A stretch of 51,145 bases of DNA from Dichloromethanomonas sp964477085 (GTDB taxonomy: Bacteria > Bacillota > Desulfitobacteriia > Desulfitobacteriales > Syntrophobotulaceae): assembly GCA_964477085.1 (NCBI GenBank), contig CAYZDF010000015.1:1-51145 (forward strand), given 5' to 3'. The notes under the pieces are model-generated. The model made no database searches and was not told where the DNA came from. It saw only the letters and a list, made by a program, of their open reading frames with translations. The position numbers were made by a program, and so were the translations under genes. Positions 8,273 through 16,647 of this stretch are shown here, one piece after another (position 1 is the stretch's first letter; every line of letters starts with the position of its first letter).

Positions 8273-9073
8273 ATGGAGTACACAGTGCATAAACTGGGTC
8301 AATTAGCAGGAATCAGCACAAGGACGTTAAGGTATTATGATGAGATTGGAATCCTTAAGCCGGCAAGGATTAACTCATCTGGATACCGTATTTATGGAAA
8401 AGCTGAGGTGAACAGACTTCAACAGATTCTTTATTACCGTGAATTGGGTGTAAATCTGGATCGGATTAAAGAGATCATGAATTCACCTTCTTTTGACCCG
8501 GTTAAAACATTGATGGAACATCATGAGAATCTCCTTCAAAGACGGACCCAGTTGGATCTTTTGATCAACAATGTGGAAAAGACCATCGCGTTATATGAAG
8601 GGAGAATGAATATGACAGATAAAGAAAAATTTGAAGGCTTCAAACAAAAGATGATCGACGAGAACGAAGCAAAGTACGGTAAAGAAATACGTGAAAAATA
8701 TGGAGAAGAGAGGGTTAACAAATCCTATCAGAAAATTAAAGTGATGACCCCCGAACAATATGAAGAGGTCAGTCAACTAGCCAATAATGTTATAGAGACC
8801 CTTGGGTCAGCCATGCCAACCGGTGATCCAGGAGGTGAATTAGCTCAAAAAGCAGCTGATCTTCATCGCCAGTGGCTCTGTTACTATTGGGATAGCTACA
8901 GTAATGAAGCGCATGCCGGAATAGGCCAAATGTACGTTGATGATCCAAGGTTCACAGAATACTATGATAAATATCAACCCGGAATGGCGGCATTTTTAAG
9001 GGATGCAATACTTATCTACACAGGAATGAATAACCTTTCACCAAAGAAGTTGAAAACGAATAAGTTAGTGTAA
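8273..9073 (+). CDS. MerR family regulator with TipAS antibiotic-recognition domain
   Basis: This 266-residue transcription factor has an N-terminal MerR winged helix (VHKLGQLAGISTRTLRYYDE, about residues 4-23, then GYRIYG). A dimerisation helix runs to about residue 108 and a C-terminal TipAS domain covers about residues 115-255. TipAS domains bind thiopeptides or other hydrophobic drugs and switch the MerR part to activation. The ATG at 8273 is chosen because GAGGTG precedes it by 6 bases; a GTG at 8264 sits inside that site. A 19-bp-spacer promoter with dyad lies directly upstream, so it probably activates itself. The next gene (DUF6765) is 45 bp on and may be co-induced. Confidence 0.88.
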   Translation: MEYTVHKLGQLAGISTRTLRYYDEIGILKPARINSSGYRIYGKAEVNRLQQILYYRELGVNLDRIKEIMNSPSFDPVKTLMEHHENLLQRRTQLDLLINNVEKTIALYEGRMNMTDKEKFEGFKQKMIDENEAKYGKEIREKYGEERVNKSYQKIKVMTPEQYEEVSQLANNVIETLGSAMPTGDPGGELAQKAADLHRQWLCYYWDSYSNEAHAGIGQMYVDDPRFTEYYDKYQPGMAAFLRDAILIYTGMNNLSPKKLKTNKLV

Positions 9074-9118
9074 GACATTCGCTTATGATCGTTACTGTAA
9101 CTGAGGGAGAGGACAATC

Positions 9119-10228
9119 GTGAAAAGAGACGCCCATTATTACGCCATTCTTGCGTTTTGCCGGGCATGTGGGTATACGAAAGACAGTGCCCGAGTCATAG
9201 CCTACGCTTCTCAATTCGTTGATGATGCTAAAATCAACTTAATATATATTCAGAATCCCAATCAGGATATAGAGTATCAAATCGTGGATAACCGACCGGC
9301 ACTCTTTAATATGGCAACATGTCATTCCTACTTCAAAATAAAGACCTTCAATTATGAAGCCATGGTTAATAACACCTGTGCTTTTCACTTTGTTCCGGGA
9401 TGTAAAGGAGAGAGCTATTCCAAAAAACTTCGCTGTATGGAAGAATCGCCGGTTATTGTGGACATATTGAAAGACATCCATGCTGAGGATGATATAGTCA
9501 AATTCGGGATGGCCTTACATTCCTATGCGGATACCTTTACGCATCAAGGATTCAACGGAATGCTCAGTAAAGTGAATGATATCAAAAATTATAAAGCCAA
9601 ATCTGAAGTAGGATTTGTCGATCGGTCCTTACACAAAATCAAACAGTTTACCAAAGACAAATACGATGGGCTGTTTGATTTCTTTTTACCCGCTTATGGA
9701 CACGGGCAGGCCATTGATTTTCCTGACCTGCCCTATTTGGTATGGTCCTATGAGTATGACTATAGCGATGAGTTTAATGGAAATTTTAAAAAAGTTGAAA
9801 TAGACAACAAGATTCGATATAAACGAGCATTTAATAAAATCAGAAAGCACTTAGAAGATTATTTGCTCAACCATCCTCAATATGCTGATCCCGATGTTCA
9901 ATTTCAGAACTTTGATCGACTTATGGACACCCTCATCAATGAAGCACCTGATAAGATCAGGGAAGAAAACTGGGTTAGGGTACTTCTGGAAGAGGGTTTG
10001 ATCCTCAAGGAGGATCTTGATTCCATGCTATATGATGATAGTGCATGGGTGCGAGAAGCATTCCTAAATTACCGTCATAAAGAATTTAATAAGAGAAAGG
10101 TGGAAGGGGTCCAGTTAGTAAAGAATTTTACCGAAACCTGTTGGTATAGATTCTACCTGGCCTCAAAGTGGTATAAGAAAAAATTCTATAATTACTGCTC
10201 TAAATATCAATTGGATATCCCTTATTAA
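9119..10228 (+). CDS. DUF6765 family protein
   Basis: This 369-residue cytoplasmic protein begins with RDAHYYAILAFCRACGY and has QFVDDAK near residue 40, a start I associate with the DUF6765 family. Histidine/aspartate-rich segments (ALHSYADTFTHQGF near residue 140; HGHGQAID-like stretch near residue 195) resemble the metal sites of the phospholipase C/zinc-dependent or HD-like helical folds, but no activity is established. There are no signal peptide and no membrane segments. It starts at GTG after GAGGGAGAGG. It follows the MerR/TipAS gene by 45 bp on the same strand and could be its regulatory target; its stop almost touches the stop of the convergent DUF4474 gene. Confidence 0.7.
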   Translation: MKRDAHYYAILAFCRACGYTKDSARVIAYASQFVDDAKINLIYIQNPNQDIEYQIVDNRPALFNMATCHSYFKIKTFNYEAMVNNTCAFHFVPGCKGESYSKKLRCMEESPVIVDILKDIHAEDDIVKFGMALHSYADTFTHQGFNGMLSKVNDIKNYKAKSEVGFVDRSLHKIKQFTKDKYDGLFDFFLPAYGHGQAIDFPDLPYLVWSYEYDYSDEFNGNFKKVEIDNKIRYKRAFNKIRKHLEDYLLNHPQYADPDVQFQNFDRLMDTLINEAPDKIREENWVRVLLEEGLILKEDLDSMLYDDSAWVREAFLNYRHKEFNKRKVEGVQLVKNFTETCWYRFYLASKWYKKKFYNYCSKYQLDIPY

Positions 10229-10230
10229 GG

Positions 10231-11259
10231 TTAGGTTAGCAATTCCTCTGTGACCTCACCACCTATGAGATAAAGGACAACAAGTGTTATGATAATGATC
10301 GTGAGCCAGCCCTCAAGATTCTTGGATTTTTTGCCCATCTTCTTAATGCGTTTGAATATATCCGGAGCCTGCTCTTCTAAGGCCTTGATTTTTTCTTGAA
10401 CTGTCAGGTGTTCGCCGGTGATTTCATTGTACTTATCACATAAGAATTTATTCTTTTTCTGAATGAGATCATCGGTAAATTTGGTTCGCGTCAATGGCTG
10501 AGGGGTACGAGGCACATTAAAGGTAAAGCTTACAGTGTTTCCACGTACGGTTAACTCATGATTTGAATATCCTGCGTCCCGCATTCCAGCCAGGAAAGCA
10601 TTACACATATTAGTATCTTTCAACGTGACACTGATATCCATGGTCAATTCATCGGGCTGTGAGAATTCTCCCAACTTGAATCCTGTCAGCCACCAGTGTT
10701 TTGCTTTACGCGTCAGAATGACTTTTCCGTGTTTTTTTAAGACATAAGACATATCCAGGAGATCTTCATCGTCAACAGCATTATAAATGATACCACTCGA
10801 GACACCAGGCATGTTATATTTCAGTGCACTCTTGTAAAACCCAATCTCTCCACCGGTAACCATATCATACTGTCCTTTCCAAAAGCTGATCATCCACTTC
10901 TTACCCTGGTATTCGAAGTGGATCGGTTCACAATCAATAATCATTCCGGTGGGGGCTGACAACTCGTCAAAAAGACGGCAGTATCCAATATATCTCTGCC
11001 ATGGTCTTAGTTTGGAGATAAAGATATCTTGTTTTGGATCATAATCATAACCAAAAATATCAATGAGTTCATCCAGTTCTTTCAAACCCGTCTCTTCAGC
11101 GTAAGGGTTGGGGCTGACTACAGGTGGAGTGGTAGATGTTACTTCCTGAACCTGTTGTAAGACATCCTGGGTCTGCTCATTAGCCTCAGCAGGTTTCCAT
11201 ATTTCCCTGCCAAGTGTAAGGGTGGTATTATCTACTCTTATTTTATTAAGGAATGACAC
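10231..11259 (-). CDS. DUF4474 domain membrane-anchored protein
   Basis: This protein has 342 residues. After a polar, proline-rich N-terminus, residues about 70-270 match what I know of DUF4474: ELIDIFGYDYDPKQDIF, WQRYIGYCRLFDE, IIDCEPIHFEYQGKKW and FWKGQYDMVTGGEIGFY. A single hydrophobic segment near the end (GWLTIIIITLVVLYLIGG, about residues 318-335) should anchor it by its tail, with the domain in the cytoplasm since no signal peptide is present. It starts at GTG after AGGGAGAG. Its function is unknown. It is a single gene, convergent with the DUF6765 gene. Confidence 0.7.
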   Translation of the reverse strand: MSFLNKIRVDNTTLTLGREIWKPAEANEQTQDVLQQVQEVTSTTPPVVSPNPYAEETGLKELDELIDIFGYDYDPKQDIFISKLRPWQRYIGYCRLFDELSAPTGMIIDCEPIHFEYQGKKWMISFWKGQYDMVTGGEIGFYKSALKYNMPGVSSGIIYNAVDDEDLLDMSYVLKKHGKVILTRKAKHWWLTGFKLGEFSQPDELTMDISVTLKDTNMCNAFLAGMRDAGYSNHELTVRGNTVSFTFNVPRTPQPLTRTKFTDDLIQKKNKFLCDKYNEITGEHLTVQEKIKALEEQAPDIFKRIKKMGKKSKNLEGWLTIIIITLVVLYLIGGEVTEELLT

Positions 11260-11606
11260 AATAATCTCTCCCTGTTACCATATTTTGGTATATAGTATGT
11301 AACAGGGACAAATATTGAGACTTTTTAAGGAAATAATTATAAATAATTAGCTTTTTATACCTTCTTTATAAAGGGCTCATTGCGTTGAAACATTTTATAA
11401 GAAATTTTGAGATCTTTATCTATTAATACCGAGTACGCTGATAGAGCAGTATTAAGTTTCTGCGATCGTCAGTTTTTATCTATAGGTAAAGTCTTATTAA
11501 AATGATATACTTTATTTACATCATAGTGACATCTATCATAATTCTAACCAATATATCTCTATATGAATGGATACCATTAATCGGTCTTGGGAATAGGAGG
11601 TTGGTT

Positions 11607-13421
11607 ATGAAGCGCTTCAAAGAGATGATCATGCATTTGATTAGGGGGATGTCCGTTGCGGTATTCCGTTTTCCACTGACAGTCTTATGCCTTACAGGAG
11701 CTGCAGGATTGATCTGCTATATGATTTCACTTAATAAGACACCTTCTTTGGCTATTCAGAAGTTAATGTTTACCTTTTTAGTTGGTGCCATATTAGGGAT
11801 GACAGCTCAGTTCACGATGGAAAGATTCGAAAAACTCTCCAACAGAAGACATATCATTCATGGGGTGGCAGCATTTTTGACGGCAGGGTATTTTATTATT
11901 TTATGGCCAGCCCCTGAGATTAGTCCTGAAATCAGCGTACGAACATTGGTCGCTGTTTTTGCGTTGGTCTGTGCCGTTCTTTGGATTCCTTCGTATCAAG
12001 AGAAAGCGAATTTCAATAAAACCGCATTGATCCACTTTAAGTCGTTATTTACATCAATCTTGTACTCAGCCGTTTTATCAGCTGGGCTGGCAGCGATTAT
12101 TGCTACCATCGATATTCTCCTGTTCCATGTTGATGATGATGCCTATTCCTATATGATGACCATCATCTGGGTGATGTTCGCAACGGTTTATTATCTGTCT
12201 CTTTTGCCGAGATTCAACAGTGAAGAAGCATCTGATCTGGAAGTTTTACGAACAGCTGAGAATTATCCCAAGTTTCTGGTCATCCTGGTCTCGAATATCG
12301 CCATTCCGCTCATCTCTACCTATACCGTTGTTCTGTTTGCTTACTTTATTAAAATACTGGTAACCTTGCATTGGCCGTCCGGACAGCTTGGACCGATGGT
12401 TCTGATATATTCGGCTGCGGGTTTATTAGTTTACGTTTTAGCTAGTATCCTGGAGAATCGCTTCGCCATACTCTACCAACGTTTTTTTCCGAAGGTCCTT
12501 ATTCCGATTGTCATCATGCAGATGATATCTGTAGCGATCAGACTCAATGCCTATGGTGTTACCGAGTCTCGCTATTACGTCACTCTCTTTGGGATATTCT
12601 CCATTGTCATTGGCATCTTACTCAGCTTTAAGCCGGTTACCAAAAACCGTTATATTGCATTGTTAGCTGCAGGATTTGCGATCTTCTCCGTCCTACCTCC
12701 TCTGGATGCCTTTACAGTTTCTCGCGTCAGCCAGATCAACAGGGTAGAGGGTATTCTGGAAGCGGAAGGAATACTTATAAACGGGAAACTCATACCCAAG
12801 GCCGATGCCTCCAAAGATACCAAAATTGAAACCACGAATATTCTTTCCTATTTAGAAAGACGCAGCTCCCTAAAATATATTGAATGGATACCAAATGACT
12901 TCGTGATGTATGAGGATATGAGGGAATCCTTGGGGTTTGATCCGACCTATCCTGGCTACGATATTGAACGAAACCGATATTTCCATGCCAATCTAGATAT
13001 GCAACAGCCTATAGTTATCTCTGACTATGATATTTCTGTTCAGATCTACTCCGACCGTTTCAGAAGCAATCAGAATAATAAGCCCATAAACTTCACAGTA
13101 AGAGACAGTGAGTATCTACTTTTTGTCGATCGCCTCTCAAAAGATGAGGCCAGGGTATCCGTCAAAAGTGTCGATGGATCTGAGCTGATTAGCACTGGTC
13201 TCTATGATTTCATTCAGGAATTAGCCAAAAAAACAAGCGAAAATGGGGCAAAAGAGGCTGTACCCCCCGAACAGATGACATTGGATGTTAGTCAAAATGG
13301 TTATAAAATGAAAATAATCTTTCAGAACGTGAGTATGTCCATGGGTACAAATGAAGACGCTGGAGTTGACTACTCAGCAATCGTCTTGTTTGGAGTTCCA
13401 GAGAGTAGTAAGCTGCAATAA
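11607..13421 (+). CDS. DUF4153 family polytopic membrane protein
   Basis: This is a 604-residue integral membrane protein with about ten hydrophobic segments in the first 380 residues, then a soluble C-terminal domain (about residues 385-600). Its membrane part, including AGLAAIIATIDILLFHVDDD, fits DUF4153. The ATG at 11607 is chosen over an in-frame ATG at 11502 because a perfect AGGAGG lies 6 bases before it; the extra 35 residues would also be hydrophobic and have no site. The function is unknown. It is monocistronic, ended by a strong terminator at 13445. Confidence 0.75.
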   Translation: MKRFKEMIMHLIRGMSVAVFRFPLTVLCLTGAAGLICYMISLNKTPSLAIQKLMFTFLVGAILGMTAQFTMERFEKLSNRRHIIHGVAAFLTAGYFIILWPAPEISPEISVRTLVAVFALVCAVLWIPSYQEKANFNKTALIHFKSLFTSILYSAVLSAGLAAIIATIDILLFHVDDDAYSYMMTIIWVMFATVYYLSLLPRFNSEEASDLEVLRTAENYPKFLVILVSNIAIPLISTYTVVLFAYFIKILVTLHWPSGQLGPMVLIYSAAGLLVYVLASILENRFAILYQRFFPKVLIPIVIMQMISVAIRLNAYGVTESRYYVTLFGIFSIVIGILLSFKPVTKNRYIALLAAGFAIFSVLPPLDAFTVSRVSQINRVEGILEAEGILINGKLIPKADASKDTKIETTNILSYLERRSSLKYIEWIPNDFVMYEDMRESLGFDPTYPGYDIERNRYFHANLDMQQPIVISDYDISVQIYSDRFRSNQNNKPINFTVRDSEYLLFVDRLSKDEARVSVKSVDGSELISTGLYDFIQELAKKTSENGAKEAVPPEQMTLDVSQNGYKMKIIFQNVSMSMGTNEDAGVDYSAIVLFGVPESSKLQ

Positions 13422-13444
13422 AACATCGAGTTCTTATAAGTTTT

Positions 13445-13477
13445 AAAGGATTTTTCGTCATCGAAAAATCCTTTTTT
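13445..13477 (+). terminator. Rho-independent terminator
   Basis: AAAGGATTTTTCG (13445-13457) pairs perfectly with CGAAAAATCCTTT (13462-13474) around a 4-nt loop and runs into Ts. It ends the DUF4153 transcript. Confidence 0.92.
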
Positions 13478-13600
13478 ACCCTTAGTGTCTAGTACAACAT
13501 TCTTTAAATAACTACACAATGACCCAGTAGAGAATTCAATTGTATTGAATACAATTAGATCTGATCATAGCAGCAAATTATAAATATCGGAGGTATCATC

Positions 13601-14422
13601 ATGGATTTTGAGTACTTTGATAAACTATGGGGTCAGGGCGATGCTGACTTGGCACAGCAAAGAAACCACTGGGATATAAGGGCTGAAGAATTCAATAACT
13701 ACCGGGCCCAGACAGCGAATGAGAGAATTCAACAGCTTATAGATTTCTTGGCATGCAAAGGGATGACTTTAGAAAATATGGATATTTTAGACATAGGTTG
13801 TGGAGCCGGTCAGTTCGCTTTGGCGTTTGCTAAAAAAGCCAAAAACGTAGTTGGCGTGGATATTTCTCCTAAGATGATCGAGTTTGCCAAACAAAATGCC
13901 ATTGATAATGGAGTTAGCAACGTTCAATTTCATGTTTTTCCCTGGGAGGAAATTGATGTAGCTCAGTATGGGTGGAATAAGCGATTTGATCTTGCTGTTG
14001 CCAACATGACCCCGGCTATTACCAGCCGGGTCAGTCTGGAAAAAATGATGGCTATTTCTAAGGGTTATTGTTTCATGAGCAGATATCTGGAGAGATATGA
14101 AGAAGTACTCGAAAAAATAAAACAAAACGTCTTGAAAAGAAATTACGAAAGATCAGACTACGGCAGAGATATCTATTGCAGTTTTAATGTACTATGGCTG
14201 TATGGAATTCATCCGGAGATTAAATATCTTTATATGGATAGAGAAAACGACAGAAGTCCGGAGGAAGCCTACACTTATTACAGCTCTCAACTGGATATGG
14301 AAGGAAGTCTAACCGACCTGCAAAAACAAGCCCTTAAGGACTATCTTCTTAAGATTGCCCAACATGGAAGAGTCAAGGATAATTTTAAATCTAAAGTAGC
14401 CTGGTTATTTTGGAAAAATTAA
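13601..14422 (+). CDS. Class I SAM-dependent methyltransferase
   Basis: This is a 273-residue cytoplasmic methyltransferase. SAM-binding motif I is DILDIGCGAGQFA (about residues 61-73), the acidic residue of motif II is in VVGVDISPKM and motif IV is LAVANMTPAIT. The sequence FDLAVANMTPAI and the N-terminal WDIRAEEFNNY recall small-molecule or corrinoid-pathway methyltransferases in anaerobes, but the acceptor cannot be named. GGAGG lies 7-8 bases before the ATG. It is a single gene between two terminators. Confidence 0.8.
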   Translation: MDFEYFDKLWGQGDADLAQQRNHWDIRAEEFNNYRAQTANERIQQLIDFLACKGMTLENMDILDIGCGAGQFALAFAKKAKNVVGVDISPKMIEFAKQNAIDNGVSNVQFHVFPWEEIDVAQYGWNKRFDLAVANMTPAITSRVSLEKMMAISKGYCFMSRYLERYEEVLEKIKQNVLKRNYERSDYGRDIYCSFNVLWLYGIHPEIKYLYMDRENDRSPEEAYTYYSSQLDMEGSLTDLQKQALKDYLLKIAQHGRVKDNFKSKVAWLFWKN

Positions 14423-14526
14423 AAAGTTTTATTCCTTGAAAATAACCAGAATTTATAGTAAAGACTAATAAAATAGGTAACAGTGACAGATTATTTGAGA
14501 ATAAGATTAAATCTTGAAAGTATTAA

Positions 14527-14565
14527 AATAAGCTCGGAACCTAGATTTTACGAGCTTATTATTAT
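14527..14565 (+). terminator. Hairpin, probable terminator
   Basis: AATAAGCTCG (14527-14536) and CGAGCTTATT (14551-14560) form a perfect 10-bp stem with a 14-nt loop, about 105 bp after the methyltransferase stop. The following tract (ATTATTATA) is only moderately T-rich, so termination may be weak. Confidence 0.55.
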
Positions 14566-14709
14566 AGGGAGAGTCCTTTAGAAAATATCAATATCCATAC
14601 TAAACCTAACCTTTTAAACACTATATAAGAAAAATGTTTTGTTTTTAAAGTTAATTTACGCCAAGTTGGGAAACCTAAGAATAAATCAATAATATGGGAG
14701 GTTGGTTAC

Positions 14710-15225
14710 GTGGAAGAACATACAATTAACAGTATGAAAAAACTATATGAGTTGGAGAAGTTTCAAATCGCTTATTATATGTCTCAGCTTTCATCAACGA
14801 AGGACCCATTTTATCATTTAGCCTTTAACAGGATGGCGCAGACTGGAAGAGAACATGCTGATTTTTTTGCTCACATCTTAGCACGTGCCGATATACCTTT
14901 ACCGAAAGTAGGGGGAACATTAGCAGAATTAGCAGGGAGTATCCTGGGGGAATCTTTGGAACTTGCAGGTCCGGAGAATACGTGCAAAGTGGGGATCATA
15001 TTAACCAAGAAAACATTAACAGCCTATCACGAATTGATCCATGGGGTCAAAGATAATAAAAAACTGAGTCATAAGCTTCTTGATTTATTACTGGATCAGG
15101 AATTTCACGCTTTATGGCTTCAGGACTATGCCAAACGCTTAAACGACAAAGAGAACTTTGACCAGGTATTAGGGGTAGGGCCAGATGAACATCCAACGCT
15201 TAATGTGAATGTGCGTTGGTTGTAG
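14710..15225 (+). CDS. Ferritin-like diiron domain protein
   Basis: This 171-residue helical protein is built like a four-helix ferritin-like or COQ7-like bundle. Possible metal ligands are the glutamates and histidines in ELEKFQIAYY (helix 1), TGREHADFF (helix 2), TAYHELIHG (helix 3) and DQEFHALWL (helix 4). There is no signal peptide or CxxC rubredoxin module, so it is not a full rubrerythrin. It may handle oxygen, peroxide or iron. The start is GTG after GGGAGG. The TRIC-type channel gene follows after 18 bp, so the two form an operon. Confidence 0.6.
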   Translation: MEEHTINSMKKLYELEKFQIAYYMSQLSSTKDPFYHLAFNRMAQTGREHADFFAHILARADIPLPKVGGTLAELAGSILGESLELAGPENTCKVGIILTKKTLTAYHELIHGVKDNKKLSHKLLDLLLDQEFHALWLQDYAKRLNDKENFDQVLGVGPDEHPTLNVNVRWL

Positions 15226-15243
15226 CGGGATGGGGACATACCA

Positions 15244-15891
15244 ATGGACCTGACTGAACTTATCATTCTTTGTGTTAAACTCATAGGAACGATTGCGTTT
15301 GCAGTTTCCGGAGCGATTATCGCTATTGAGAAACAACTCGATATCTTTGGGGCGATGGTTTTAGGCGTGATTACAGCAGTAGGAGGTGGGGTGGTCAGGG
15401 ATATCCTCCTGGGTATCAATCCACCTTTGATGTTTAAAGAATATCTGTTTGTGGTGGTAGCTTTTGCTTCATCCTTTCTGGTCTTTCTTAATGAATACTT
15501 TATTGGTCGAACTTTTAACCGGTATAGGGAGTATTATCTAAAAATTCTCAATATTTTCGATGCGATAGGACTAGGGGTATTCAGCGTTGTGGGTGTCAAC
15601 ACCGCGATCTTGTACGGACATGGCGATAACTGGTTTCTGGCGGTATTTATCGGAACAACAACGGGTATCAGTGGTGGCATACTCAGGGATGTCCTGGCGG
15701 GTCAGATCCCGATGGTCCTGCGCAAAAAGATCTATGCTTTAGCGTCTGTTATCGGAGCCCTTATCTATTACATTCTGTATTACGAAGGAGTAGAGGCACC
15801 CTTAGCTATGTTATACGGGGCACTTATTGTTGTTCTTATTCGTTTCTTGGCTACATATTTCCAGTGGAGCCTTCCCAGAGTTCCTCAATAG
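15244..15891 (+). CDS. TRIC/UPF0126 family cation channel
   Basis: This is a 215-residue membrane protein with seven predicted hydrophobic helices in two related halves, each with a glycine-rich motif: GVITAVGGGVVRDIL (about residues 42-56) and TTGISGGILRDVLAG (about 139-153). This duplicated GGxxRD pattern defines bacterial trimeric intracellular cation (TRIC) channels, formerly UPF0126. It lies 18 bp after the ferritin-like gene, in an operon with it. No regulatory site specific to it is visible. Confidence 0.85.
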   Translation: MDLTELIILCVKLIGTIAFAVSGAIIAIEKQLDIFGAMVLGVITAVGGGVVRDILLGINPPLMFKEYLFVVVAFASSFLVFLNEYFIGRTFNRYREYYLKILNIFDAIGLGVFSVVGVNTAILYGHGDNWFLAVFIGTTTGISGGILRDVLAGQIPMVLRKKIYALASVIGALIYYILYYEGVEAPLAMLYGALIVVLIRFLATYFQWSLPRVPQ

Positions 15892-15918
15892 TTTTAAAAT
15901 GATTTGATGTTTAATCCT

Positions 15919-16377
15919 TTATTGGGACAGCACCTGAAATACTTCATTCAGATCAGGTAATTGCCCGCCGGGATATACTTTTACCCACTTAACGATGCCG
16001 TTTTCATCAATAATGATCTTGGCCCGTTCGGAGATGCCTTTTGTATCATCAAATATTCCATAATCCTGAGCTATTTCCCCGTGAGGCCAGAAATCAGAAG
16101 GAAGGCTTGTCAGATCGATAGCCAGTGCCGTAGCCCAGGCTTTCTTACAGGGTGGAGCATCCACACTAAATCCCAGAGGAACTGTATTGAGATTCTGGAA
16201 TTCCTGCCAGTGAGTTTCCAAAGCTCTCATTTGGTCTGTACAGACTGGTGTCCAGGCTAACGGATGCCAGGAAAGCAGAACCTTTTTACCTTTTAGATCA
16301 GATAATCGAATATCTATTTTATGCTGGTTTTTAACATTAAAATCAGGTGCAATAGAACCTACCGTAATCAGATTCAT
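15919..16377 (-). CDS. Peroxiredoxin (AhpC/TSA family)
   Basis: This is a 152-residue thiol peroxidase. The peroxidatic cysteine is C46 in the standard PxxxTxxC setting (PLAWTPVC, residues 39-46). A second cysteine, C77 (DAPPCKKAW), could resolve the sulfenic acid, as in atypical 2-Cys enzymes. The conserved arginine is probably in SERAKIIID. It reduces hydrogen peroxide or organic peroxides in the cytoplasm with thioredoxin-type donors, a usual defence in anaerobes. AAGGAGG precedes the ATG. It is a single gene, convergent with the TRIC operon. Confidence 0.88.
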   Translation of the reverse strand: MNLITVGSIAPDFNVKNQHKIDIRLSDLKGKKVLLSWHPLAWTPVCTDQMRALETHWQEFQNLNTVPLGFSVDAPPCKKAWATALAIDLTSLPSDFWPHGEIAQDYGIFDDTKGISERAKIIIDENGIVKWVKVYPGGQLPDLNEVFQVLSQ

Positions 16378-16647
16378 ACCTAGTCCTCCTTTTATTGAAT
16401 AATGGTAGTATGCCCTGAAGAAGCATAGTTATCATGAATTTGCCAAAAAATGATATTTACAGCTATCTTAGTTTTCGATGAGTAAATAAATAGATTATAT
16501 TAGTATTTAAGGTCGATTTGTTTCTAAATAAAGAAATATTTATAATAAAAAGTAAGTTAATAAATTACTTTTTTCTCATAAAAATTATCCCTAGATATGT
16601 TATATTTATTTTGCTCATAGGCGAGATTTCTATTTTGAGGTGTTTCC

